Assembly (NCBI GenBank): GCA_003013855.2
Contig: ML058409.1
Location: 930,001 to 994,000 of the forward strand
Source of the DNA: Liriodendron chinense
Lineage: Eukaryota; Streptophyta; Magnoliopsida; Magnoliales; Magnoliaceae
Reading direction: 5' to 3'
DNA: 64,000 bases
The notes under the pieces were generated by a model. That model did not search any database, had not been told where the DNA came from, and saw only the letters and a list, made by a program, of their open reading frames with translations. Below are positions 24,768 through 37,600 of this stretch, piece after piece (positions within the stretch are counted from its first letter, which is position 1; the number at the start of each line of letters is the position of its first letter). Both the position numbers and the translations under genes were made by a program.

Positions 24768-27700
24768 CTGAAAACATAGATATCATTCAATCAGAACTTG
24801 ATGAAAGAAAAGATAGCTATCATCCATAATACCAAGGGAAAACATTTAAAAACTCGATTAAAAAACAAGGGCCCGAGTCGAGTCCAACCTGACTAGAGAT
24901 TCAGTTAGAGGACTCTCAACATCTTGTGCTTAAGCTGTGTATAGAGCGGACTAGGAAAGATAGGAGTAAGAATTAGATCCGTCAAAGTAACTTAGGGAGC
25001 AAATTGAGATGCTTCGGTCATGTGCAATTAAGGATTGATGGAGACAGCTCTGGTGGGGAGGGGGGAATATTAATTAAGGCTGAAGGGCCTGAAAAGAAGA
25101 AGAGAGGATGACCTAAAAGGACTTGAATTGAGTGAGGTACGGGGAAGGACATGAAGACTTGCTCACTGATCAATGAGTTAGCTTTAGAAAGGAAACAAGA
25201 TTCATAAAAGCTGACCCCAAACAGCTTGGAAAAGGCTACGATGATGATTATGATGATTATATAAGGTGCCAACTTGGGTCGGGCTCAACCCAAACCCAAT
25301 TGACCCGACTGTGTTTTCACTCAGGTTGTATTAGGTTCATGTTGGATTTTTCTAACCAACTTGAAAGTTCAGGTTGGGTTCCAGTTGAGTCTGAAACCAA
25401 CTCAACCTGCACCCGTATATGAATAATCAACCCGACCTGACTTGAACCAACTCCTACCTAAAAGAGTTTTGGATCATCAGCAGTAGGGATCTTCATATCT
25501 ATGCTCCAGATCAAGTTTCATCACCCAAATCCAAAAATCCAGGTCACTTCAAATTTGGTAATGTAAAAATGGGCCAGGTTCGGGTTAACATATGAAGTTT
25601 TCTCAGGCCACCTTGGGTTTACCCCTAAAAACTGTACTCTGGTTTGTTAACCGCTTGTCTTATGATGCTACCCTGGATGGACCATGCCCTCAAAATCTAC
25701 AAGATTGGAAAGGTCCTAGACATACAATCTTTTGCCTTTCTTCAGTTGAATGTGATTGCTGCAGTTCTTTTCTTAGTTTTGCATGCCACCAATTGATGGG
25801 TTAGGGTTTCTCATCAAGGAGAATTTCGAGGCAAGGTCCACCCAGGATGGGGTTCATCAAATCAATAGTTTGCATCACTGAATCATGGTTCCCATCCTTA
25901 CAAACCGAAATCCCAAAAGATAATGTGCGACTCCCGGATCAAGGGTCTTGTAATTCCTCGAGGACCTAGAATGAATTCATGGACTAGTATACAATTAAAG
26001 GCAAGTAGCAAAGTCCTCGAGCTATAGCTGTATTGTACTTTAACCATGATTGGGTATGGAATTTTGGCATGTGCACCGACACATGATCTACACGTGCCAC
26101 TTCATCACTTATGCCATGATGGGGTTCATCATAAAAGCTAGCACTGTGCCACTTCATCACTTATGCCATGATGGGGTTCATCGTAAAAGCTAGCACTGTG
26201 CCACTTCATCACTTATGCCATGATGGGGTTCATCGTAAAAGCTAGCACACTCTTCTCCATCACTAATGCCATCTCCCCCCCCCCCCCCCCCCTCCCCTCT
26301 TCAGGTGTCCTCATCACCAAGAATAATGAGTATTTGAATTTATTTTCCTTTTTAATCCATCATTTTGGGAGGACCTACAACACCGTGTCGAAGAGAATGC
26401 ATCTGGTCAAAGTTTTTATTTGGGAGAAATCATACAACGCCCAGGATGGGAGATTGTATCTGGCAAGGGTTTCTTTAAGAGGATTTATGCTATGCTTTGT
26501 TCAGGAAATTGTAATCATTCTATCGGGGTTTTCCAGAGGAATCATACTGTGCCCTGTCTGAGAGATTGTGAAAATACATGGAATTTTTCTGTTGTCATGC
26601 AAACCACAGAAATCATTCTTCGAATTTTCATTTGAAGAAAACATATTCCACAGAACTAAAATTTTGACAGAACTTCCATTCCATGCATCCAAAGAGAACT
26701 ACTGAATTCAGAAATTGGTTTCGGTATCTAGAACACGGCTTTAATACAATGCAGGGATCAATTCAATTGGCAATAAAGATATTGTAACCTAATGTTCATC
26801 AAAAACTTGGACTTGAATCTAAAAAGGTTTAGTACTTAGATATCCAATCCCAAGTTTTTTTTTTTTTTTTTTTAACTTTTTGGAAAGAAATTTAGAATTG
26901 GAAGTCTAAGCAGCCCATATGAAAGAAGAAGAACGAAGAAAGACGGACCAATTCAACCCCCAGTCAGTCAAGTCAATTATAAACTCAACGTTATTTATAG
27001 AACTTAGTTTGGACATGTTTTTAATCAAGGGCCCAGCCAAATCAAGTAGGTCTGTTTTACAAGTTGGCCAGCAAGTTCTTTTTCATTTTCATTTTTTCCG
27101 AAACTGTTGACCAGCAAGTTCTTGAATACTGAGTTCTGAAACTGATTGTAAAGAACCAATAAACAAATGTATCATCACATAAATTCTCTAGACAGGGATG
27201 AAAAAGCAGAAATAGCTATATTATTCTATAAAAAAAGAGTAAACCATATACGCATAAGACAGAAAAATGCACCTTAATTGACATAGAAGAGTAATGCTCC
27301 CCTACGAACCGTAGTGTAGGGGAGCTACCTGATGCATCTAGACCCAATCATTAGGGTGCAGATACTCATTCCAAAGTGTATACAACCCACATTGAAAATA
27401 CATCAAGAAATTTTCTAGAGAGCCATGTTGACGCATGTCTGACATGGCAATACCTTTTGAAAGAAAGGAAAGACAGTTCCAAGCATGGGTAGACAAAAGG
27501 TAGAAAGCTGAGCAAGTACCATTTTATCTAAGTCCTCAGGCGACATTGAAGACATGGCTTGTTGAGCTTTCGCTGCTTCCTCCCGCGAAAGCTTGACTCC
27601 GAATTGTTCACTCATGCTTGCCATCATGTCCGGATTCATGTTCTGAATCATAGACGTAAACATCTGCAAAGTGCATGCATTTACAGAATATGAGAAAAAA

Positions 27701-30700
27701 GAATTATGCACCGCAAAAGAGTAAAGATGTGAAGAAGATAACAAAAAGCTCAACTGCAATCTGAAACTTCAGAATAGGAATTTTAGGGTGCAGAACCTCA
27801 ACAAATGTATTGTCTGCTGAGGCACATGATTCCGAATGCATGGAACCCACATTTGGTGGTCCAGACCATTGATCTTAGAGGCCCCCATCATGGATGGGGA
27901 ACACCCCAAAAATCTCTACAACTGAAAAAACTTAACCCTTCAATCTGCCTACAAAGGTGGTTAGAAAATAGGCCAATGACCAAAGGGTCAGGATCTTTGA
28001 TCACGATTATCTGGAATGCCAAATATTGGCCCCATGTGTAGGGAAGCATATGCCTCAGAAAACTATATGTTTGCTAAGGCTTGCATTGTCAACTCTCAAA
28101 TAATGCAAGCTGACTGACCTGACGCATTGCTGGATCTTTCATTTGATTTCTCATCTGCCCTTGCAAATCAGCTGCTGAAGTAGGAAGGTTTGACGAAGAT
28201 GGCCCCGTTCTTGAATTCTCAAATAAGCCACGAGAAATATTCTCACCCACATTGGAGCTCTCACTTGCAGCAGAAATTCCTGCAGTTCCTGGAGATTGAG
28301 GCCTGGTCTTTGATCTGTCGTTGTTAGTATCTGATGCTGCCATTGGAAAGGGCCCATCCTTCCCCTTCAAAGACGCGGTAACCTCAAACATCTTCTGAAG
28401 CTCTTCTGGGGACATCTTGCTAATCATATCAGATGCAGTCTTAACCATGTCAGGCGACATTCCAGGAGGCGGCTGCAATCCAGCTGCTGATCCACGGCCA
28501 CTAGTATCTGCTGTTGCTGTCGGGAAAAGCGAGCCTTTCCCATTCAGAGAAGAGGCCATTTCGAGCATTTTCTGAAGCTCTTCCGGAGACATCTTACTGA
28601 TCATGCCTGAGGCAGTCTTGACCATCTCAGGTGGCATTCCTCCAGCACCTAGAGCAGTCAAAGCATTGGGATCGGCGTTTGACAGGAAATTCTGGAATGA
28701 CCTGGAACACAGACCATTTTTGGGGGAGTCAACTTCTATAAAAGGGCTTGCAATCGCAGCAATATGAGCCATGTTATGCAGCTCAGAGAATGGACATTAT
28801 CTGCACTGTGAACCTGGAATGCATGTGCAAAATTCATGATCATTTATCATGTGGGTCCCACTGTGAACATGCCCTGGCCAAAAATTAAGACCGGTCCACC
28901 TGTTGGGTGGCTAGACAAGTAAATTAAATATGGCTTTTGGCATTTTTCTTACAAACATTCCATATCTTGCAAAATGCATGATCATTTATCATGTGGCCAA
29001 AAATTAAGATAAGCCCACCCGTTGGGTGCGACAAAAGTAAATTGAATATGGCTTTTGACATTTTTCTTAAAAACCTTTCATTTCTTGCAAACACAGGTGG
29101 CACACTTTGGACTGGCAAGATTTGATGAGGACATCCGAGAACCTTACAGAGTATACCAGAGGAAGAGATCGGCTCCAGTTTCACTTTGGCTTAGTGACCA
29201 CTACATGGGCCCAGGTGGGCTATATTAAAGACCCTGCACTAGGAAAATGCATGTGGGTTGCTTATTAAGGAGTTTGGACAGTTGGATTGCGAGAACGCTT
29301 TGATCGGAGGGTTGGATCATTGTGATCTTAGATCATATTGATCATAGACTTTAGGATGTTTAGATTTACTTCTTTTATTTAGGTGATTATTCATGTTAGA
29401 TTTATTTTGATATTTAGTTGAGATTAGGGAGTTGGGAACAACTTTTATTTCATTGAGCATCTTTATGTTGAAAATTTTATCTAAGAGCGTCTTTATGTAA
29501 AAAGTCTTTTCTGAGATTATTGGGGAGGGGCGCTAGGAATTAATTGATGATTTGAATGAAAACTATTTGCTTCTCTTGAAGCTTTCTCTTCCCGTGAATG
29601 GGTTCTCTTGTGTGTGTGAATGGAGATTGATGGTGTGATGCCAAGGTGTGAAAACTAATCTTTCTACTCTTATTTCTCTTTGAAAATGTATTTCTCCCTC
29701 GTCTTTCTCATCTTCTCCTCAAATCCCTCTTTTCTTATACTTTTCTTCTCCAAACCTAGATCCCTTTATTATTTTCTTCTAAATCTAAACCTTCTACCCC
29801 AAACCCATCCTTTCTTAGTCCTCACTCCACCAGACCCAACCCATCACCATCAGCCCCTACACGTGCGGACAGGGCCGTATAACCGTACAGTCAGCCCCTT
29901 CTCTCCGTTTTCTTCCCTTTCTTCAATCCATCTTCCTATACCAATAACCCTAGCCTAAAACCCTAATCCCCAATTCCCTACAAAACCCTAATCCTCAATT
30001 CCATATAAAATCCTAAATTCCCATATCCCTAACCATAGAAAGACTAAATCAACCCATTTGAATTAGAGCTAAGCCTATGCTAAAGGGAGAAGTTCTACCT
30101 TCCATTGATCCTTTGAAATTTTATATTTTATATGATTTAGTTTATTGTGAGATTGTGGTTTAGCTTGAAATCTGAATTTCATTGTTTATTTGATTTCTTA
30201 GATTTGTGGTAGGTTAGTATATTTTATGCTTTGAATTGCTCTTTAATCCGTTTATGATTTCTTTGTATCGTATTTATGCTTTGAATTGCTCTTTAATCTG
30301 TTTATGATTTCTTTAATCCGTTTTATATGATTTAGTTTATTGTGGGATTGTGATTTAGCTTGAAATGTGAATTTTATCGTTTTTTTTTATTTCTTAGATT
30401 TGTGGTAGTTTAGTATATTTTATGCTTTGAATTGATCTTTAATCCGTTTATGATTTCTTTGCATCATATTTAGTCTAGACCATGCGCCCTACATCAAGAT
30501 TTCTCGGGTAGGGCATGTTCAATTGTTCACAGTATGACCACCTGATTTGTGCCACGAATCACCCTTCAATCTATCCTCACGCAAACTCCAGAGAAAGTAT
30601 TTAACAATTCCATGATGACGGATGGAAGAGAATATGTGGGTATTGACGAACCTGATGGCTTCTGGGTTGTCTTTCAATCCTTGCAAGCACTCAGCATCAG

Positions 30701-33700
30701 TAGTAGGAACTCGAATATCAGACCCACCTTGACCCTGGGAGCATTCTCCAGCTTCCTGCGGTTGCATTACAGAATATTCAGTGGTAGATGAATTCTTATC
30801 GCATTCAGATGGTGTGGGGCAGATCTCTTCTTCTGTTATTTCTTCGATAATTACTCCTGTGAAATTAGCAAGCATAAGAACCATTCAAAAGCTAAGACTT
30901 CAGAGGCATTTCCAGGAAAACGAACCTGAGCACAAAGCTATCTAGAGCACTGCATTCAAACTAGGGCTGCAACTTGGGTTCAAGTCAATCTGAACCCAAC
31001 TGACCCAACCTGAATTCGAGTCGTGTTAAGTCGGGTTGTCAGGGTCCTCACGTCGAGATAGGGTTGCAAAATTCCAACAGTCCAATGTGATTTGAGATTG
31101 GGTTGGGCTCAGGTTGAGCAACTTTGGGTTGGGTTACATAGATTGGGAATAATCACAGGTTTTGGGATCCAGTTGGGTCAATTTAGGGTTGAGCATAAAG
31201 GAATTAAGGTTGGGCACCTTGGGTTCGAATTCCGGTTGGGTCAGGTTGCATCTTGGGTCCTCTTGAGGTCAGGTTGCACCCCTGATCAAACCCACCCAAG
31301 TTGCACCCCCAATTCAAACCAGACACATAGCACAATGGTGCATGATTCTGACAGTTCACCAGGAAGGTTTCGCCAAGGATGGACGACAGACTGCAAATCA
31401 AAAGGAGAAGATGATCTTAGCCCTCTTGAATGGCAGACCTTTTCCATTCAGTGCTGATCATCGCCAATTATCCTTTTCTCGTGTCTTTGGTGGCTAATCA
31501 ATCAGAGATGATCATGCAGTGAGTTTTCGCAAGTATCAAAGTAGAATGAGACCAACATAATGAGTTCTCTGGATCTTGTGCAACATGTCCAGTTTTTGTG
31601 GAAGTTCCGAATAAGGAGTACTGTGCCTCAAACAGATAGGGTCAATATGCTTTTTGTTTTAGTTCTTAAAAAACATATTGATTAAAGGATGTATTATATA
31701 ATGGTCAGACCAAAGTTTGTGCAGTACCATTCTAGTTTGTACCAGTGGAGCCCATAGTTCATTGATCAAAACTGCTGCCTCACCATGGATGGTCCATGCA
31801 TCAAAAATCCCTGAATCGGAAGATTGTAGCTATTGAACATTTGGCAGCTTTTTGGGGCTCAATGTGAACCATTGATGAATTTTCTTTCTTAACGTCTACT
31901 TGTTGGCCACCCATAGATGAAGGGGTAAGAATTTTCCACGGGGGAGATTTTTGGTTCATGGTTGATCCCAATGGGGCCATAACTTCAACAGCTTGGATAA
32001 CAGTCCTGACACAAACTGAAAACCTGAACAGTACAGTACAAGCTTTCGGTCCAAGCATTCAAATAACTCAGATTAAATAATTACATAAATGAAACAACAG
32101 AAGAATTAAAGAATACCTTGAGACACATGCTGAGATTCACCTTCTTTTGACAACTTTTCTTTAGCATCTCTGCATCAATTAACAATCTTTATCAGCCACA
32201 TCTCCATATTGAAACATTATTCCAGTGCTGCTAAATTTTTCGATGGGAGCAGCATCAGAATTGCATAAATAAATGTAAAGGCTACAAGCAATGGATTAGG
32301 ATTTTGAATCCCTCTCCCCCGAAATGCCAATGTGGCATGTGGACAAGATGAGGGCCGTTCATAAGGTCATGCCCATCGCATTGTGACATGAGCAGAAAAA
32401 TCAGGCTAGACTGGTAATCAGATTGGCCAGAAAGGACGAAAAATGGCTGGCTAAAAGATTAGACAAACAGTATTCAACATGTACATGTAATTTGCACATC
32501 ACCTTATGATCAGCCTGATTTTCAGGCCACAGGACATGCATAATGGGGCACACCTGATGAACAGCCAGGATCACAGACAATGTCACATTGGCAAGTACCA
32601 TGGGAGAAGTATGATTCGAGATCCTACTCTCCAAAGTTGGCCCTAGCGGGGTTTAGCAGCCAAAAAACCATACCTTAACACATCTGCAATGGTTTCATCA
32701 TCAGGGGAAATTGCATGTGCCTTACTCAAATCAGAGACCGCAGCCTAACACATGATTCATTATAGAGATCTCATCAGAAGGGGAGTAAAACACGCCATCA
32801 AATAGAACATCTTTCATAAATGCAACCCATTTTTTTAACAAATATAATGCAATTGATTACATGCAGCTACAACATCAACAAGAATGTCTCTCCCACTATT
32901 GAGTGTTTCATTTTTGCAAGTACAATAAATGACGACATATCATAAAGAGCAAAAACTCACTTTTAACTTCCCTAATGCTTTATATGCTTGGCCTCTGCGA
33001 TAAAGAGCTTTGACATTCTCGGCATCATATTGCAAGACCTGAAACGGTAAAGAGGAGCCCCACCTCAATATAAACAATATGTGGTATAAATAGGGGATAT
33101 TCATATAGCAAGAAAGCTTCCTTCTTTAGGAGCTTGTTTTATATCTCAATGCCAACATTTATAGAAGAGTTCAACCTGTAGCTGAAGGATGGCATTTTCT
33201 GTGCTGTTTCGAAAAAAAAATAATAATAAAAACGATCGAGCGTTTCCCATATGGAATCCGCTTATCCACAAATAAGAAGGGGTGCTTATGACAGGTTCTA
33301 TGTTACTTTGACAAGGATACAAGGATTGAGGGTGTCGGACAGAGTGACTTTTAAATGTTGGATTCCCTGATGTGTAATTACAAATATCTAAAATAATAAG
33401 ACATTATATGTTAATAGTATGTTGTAATTGTTTCAATAATAATGATGATAATAATAATAGTCAATAAATAATATCTACTTTATACAATGAGTTGCCAAGG
33501 GGAAAAATTTACACCCATCAGCCACTGGAAACAATTAAACTATGTAACATCATTAAGTCATGAGAAGGGTTTTTAAGATAGATGAGAGGGTATTTAGGTA
33601 GGTCGAAGCTCCATTTTCAACCTACTCTCCACCAAAACAGACCAACTTTTTATGGGAGATGTTGTGGTAGCAGTGTTCTAAACATCGTATGACATGTAAT

Positions 33701-34202
33701 GTCCGAGTCATACCGATTTCAGTGGGTACCAGTCCAAGATGGACCACCTGTGCAACGAAAAAGGGTGACTTGGACCCGAGCCATACCAGGAAGAGCTAAG
33801 GATCTCCTTTGCAAATTGTCAGTTGTAAGAACTCTCTTCCTCCCCACCATCCACATACAAACCGCCACATGAGGAGGGGCTCCATAGAACCAATGATGGA
33901 ATGGGTGGGATGGGCCAAAGGATCTGGGCGGCCCACTAAGCAGACTGAACAATGAGCAAACCAAAAATTTCCCAGATGGATGCGCAGTCCAAATCACTGA
34001 GTCCTTGTCAAGATCCGTCAGATAAACATGCTTCAAACAGTCCAATAACAGGGGTGTCAATGGGCCGGGTTGGTCCATCAGGCTTTCAAGCCTGGCCTGC
34101 CTCGAGCAGGGCTTGGGCTCGAGGACCAGTCTTAAAAAGGGCCAGGCTTGGACGTAGATGTCCGAAAGCCGCCTGGCCCTTTGGGTTTTTTTTTTTTTAA
34201 TA

Positions 34203-34261
<59 letters not shown>

Positions 34262-34624
34262 CATTGTTCGAAGTATCCCCAATATTATTGAAATATCCCC
34301 AATATTACCCGTATCTCCAGCCAGGCTATATTGATAACACCGGTAGCAATACCGATAACACTGGTAGTATCAGAAATTCCAGGTATCAGCGATTTATCGC
34401 CAAGTATCGCCAATTTTTTTACTGTGTAAATTCCAAGTGTTGCTTGTATTGCCAATGTATCAGTATCTCCCTTCTGTTTTTTACTGTGTAAATTCAGAAG
34501 GGAGAATTTCAAAAACCCACGTTTTGGATCATGAAGTTAGGGGCAAAATGGGAATAAAAGAAATGAAATACCTCTTGCCCAGTTTGTCAAGGAAATTCGT
34601 GTATTGCTTCATCTTCTCCACTCC

Positions 34625-34664
<40 letters not shown>

Positions 34665-37600
34665 CACTCCCTCTCTGATTCGGGCTCAAGCTCGAGCTGG
34701 GCCGAGCAAAAACATGCGGGCTGGACTATTTTGGCCAGTCACGGGCCTTGACTGAGCTTGGGCCTACGTTGGACAATACGGGTCAGGCTTGGACAGAGCT
34801 CAGCCCAACCCTAACCTGGCCCATTAACACCCTTAATTAGGCAAACTCCTCAATCTCCTCATCCATCATGTTCCCATGACAAGGCGGATTCCCAAACATA
34901 TTTACCAACAAGCTTCCTCCCACTTGAGGAGATGAAATTTCCTTTCATTGTTAGCGCCTTTCCAACCTGCCTCCCAAAGATAGATACCGGCACTTCCTGC
35001 TTGCTAGTTTCCTCTCAATTCTTCCGATCATCTTATCCCAGAGGTGTTTAGCGGGCTTTCTGATACAAAGCGGCAACCCCATGTATGTCGAGGGGAACGA
35101 TCCCACCTCGCATCCAAAAATACCTGCCAAACGTTGTAAGTCTTCACCCCCAACATGAACTCCCAACATTTCCATTCTACTAACATTAATCTTTAGGCCC
35201 GACACCACTTCGAAACAGACAATGGCTTTCCAAAGGTTGTCAATTGAATACTCATCCGCATCATAGAATAAGAGCATGTCATCTGCATAATGAAGGTGAC
35301 TAATTTGCATTCCACTATTTGAAGCCCTAAACACCTTGAAGAAACATTCTCCAACCCCTTAAGAAGCATTCTACTAAGCACCTCTCCGATCACCACAAAC
35401 AAATAAGGAGAAAGAGGGTCCCACTCAAGGTGTTCCATAACGGTAACGGTGGCCGTAACAGCTACCACCGTTACTGTTACGATACGGACCGTAACGGCTG
35501 TTATGGACCCCGTATTAGCTGATACGGCCCTTTTTTATTTTCTAAAAAAAAAAAAAAAACTGTTACAGGATCGTTATGGGGCCGATACGGGACCGTTACA
35601 ACTTATTTTTTTCTGTTACAGCCGTTTCGACCTCGTAATGCGTAACGGTTATGACTATTTCCGTTACGTATCAGCCGATACGTAACCGTTTTAAGATACC
35701 TTGGTCCCGCTACATGATACCCATAGACACTTTAAAATGGCCCTTCGGTGAACCATTGACCAAAATAGAAAACGAGGAAAATTTGACGCATGAGTAAATC
35801 AAAACCCCTCCATTACGTCCGAATCCCAACCTCTCAAGTAGATAATCTGAGAACACCCAATCGACATGATCATACGCCTTCTCACAATGTCAAGCTTGCC
35901 GAGCACTATCCAGAATCCACCTGCCCTCAATGAAAGCTTCTTAGTTGTCAGAAATAAACTTTGAAAGGACCCTCTAAAATCTTAATGCAACAACCTTAGC
36001 CAAAATCTTACAAAGACCTCCAATCAAACTAATAGGACAAAAGTCATTTAACTGCTCAACCCCCTCAAGTTTTGGGGTAAGGGCAATAAAAGAAGCCACC
36101 AACTTAAAAGAAAGTCGACCTCGTTCCCAAAATTCCAAAATTAAATCCATCACAAAATTCCATAATTAAATCCATCACATCCTTTTTTAACCACTGCCTA
36201 AATTTTTGGAAAAAAATGTCATAGGAAAACCATTTGGCCCCAAGAACTTATCACCACACATCGAACCCAGAGCAGCTCTAACATCTTCTTCTGACACCAG
36301 CACTTCAAGCAAGGAAGCCTCTGCTACGAGGAGCTTCTGGAACCCTAATTTCTCCAACCGCAGCCTCTCCCAATGATCACAAGTAAGCAAATTCTTCTAA
36401 TAGTTGACTATGGATTCACAAATCTCCTTCTTATCCGAAGTCCTTGAATTGTTCACAAGCAGAGGAGATCTAGCCCCAACACTAGCTATATTATGAAGGA
36501 ATAGAGTATTCTTGCCGCCTTCTTTAAGCCACATAGCTCTAGATCTTTGGCACCATTTGATTTCCTCTTCTTTAGCCCGATTTGTGGAAGTAACAAACAA
36601 AGTTGCCCTTCTATCCCTTTCTTTCGCAAACAAGCTAGCACCCTCCTTCAAAATATCTAACTCATGAATCTCCTTTGCCATGCTCTCAAACTCAGCCTTC
36701 CAGGAACCGAGCACCTCCCTCTTCATCGATTTGATCTTTTCCTTCAGAAGTTTCAATTTTTTATTTATCCTGAAGCCAGCATACCTTTTTACAGTAAAAG
36801 GAGACCACCAATCAATAACAAGCTAGTTAAAACCATCAACTTCCAAACAAGATGGCTCAAACCTAAACGGCCTTTGGACCCCAATCCTCTTTATCTACCA
36901 CAAGCACAATTGAACGATGATCCAAAAAGATTCTCAGCAGCAATGCTATCTCAAAGGGAATTTGTCGAGCCAATCTGCTGAAACTAGAAATCTATCGAGC
37001 CACGAAAGGATAGCATTTTCTTGACCATTGGACCATGTGAATTTAGCCCCCTTAAGTGGAAGATCAACCAAATCATACTGGACCACCCAATCCACAAAAT
37101 TCTTCATGTTGCAAGTAACATGTTGGCCCTTGGACTTCTCATGAATAAATTGCACAACATTGAAATCACCCCTGACGCACAAAGGCAGGTCCCATCTCTG
37201 TTTCACGCTGTCCAACTCTAATAAGAATTGGTCTCACAAACTGTAAGAACAGGGGCCATAGACTGCATTAAAAATCCATTGAAACCCTAATGACGCATAC
37301 CTCAACTGAACAAAAATACAAAAGGATCCAGGAAAAAAAAAAAAAAAAAAAAAAGAAAGAAAGATTTCCTCTAGATTTTCGTGTTCCATATCATAAAAAT
37401 CCTCTCCCTGACACACCAAAGCAGGTCCCATCTCTGTTTCACGCTGTCCAACTTTAATAAGAATTGGTCTCTCAAACTGTAAGAACAAGGGTCATAGACT
37501 GTTAAAAATCTATCCAATAGCAAAAAAATAGCTTCCTCTTGTCATTTGACCACGTATGGTTACCTCCCCCATTGGAAGAGTCTTTCATAATGTGAGATCC

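Larger units (their letters stand above)
24768..27519 (-). other. OEP61 intron 10 (2.75 kb)
   Basis: It contains an RTE-type LINE tail (24880-25262), a GGGTC-rich inverted-end element (about 25262-25480), a MITE fragment near 25660-25900, a 52-bp minisatellite (26094-26249), a run of 18 C (26275-26292) and a T-run near 26855. No gene seen. Confidence 0.7.
28702..30651 (-). other. OEP61 intron 8 (1.95 kb)
   Basis: It holds two tandem duplications (28828-29097 and 30120-30475) and T-rich DNA. CCCTAA words at 29944-30030 are scattered, not a telomeric array. No gene seen. Confidence 0.7.

Noticed and set aside
29940..30040. CCCTAA words suggesting an interstitial telomeric repeat
   Set aside because: The words are scattered and not in register; there is no tandem array.
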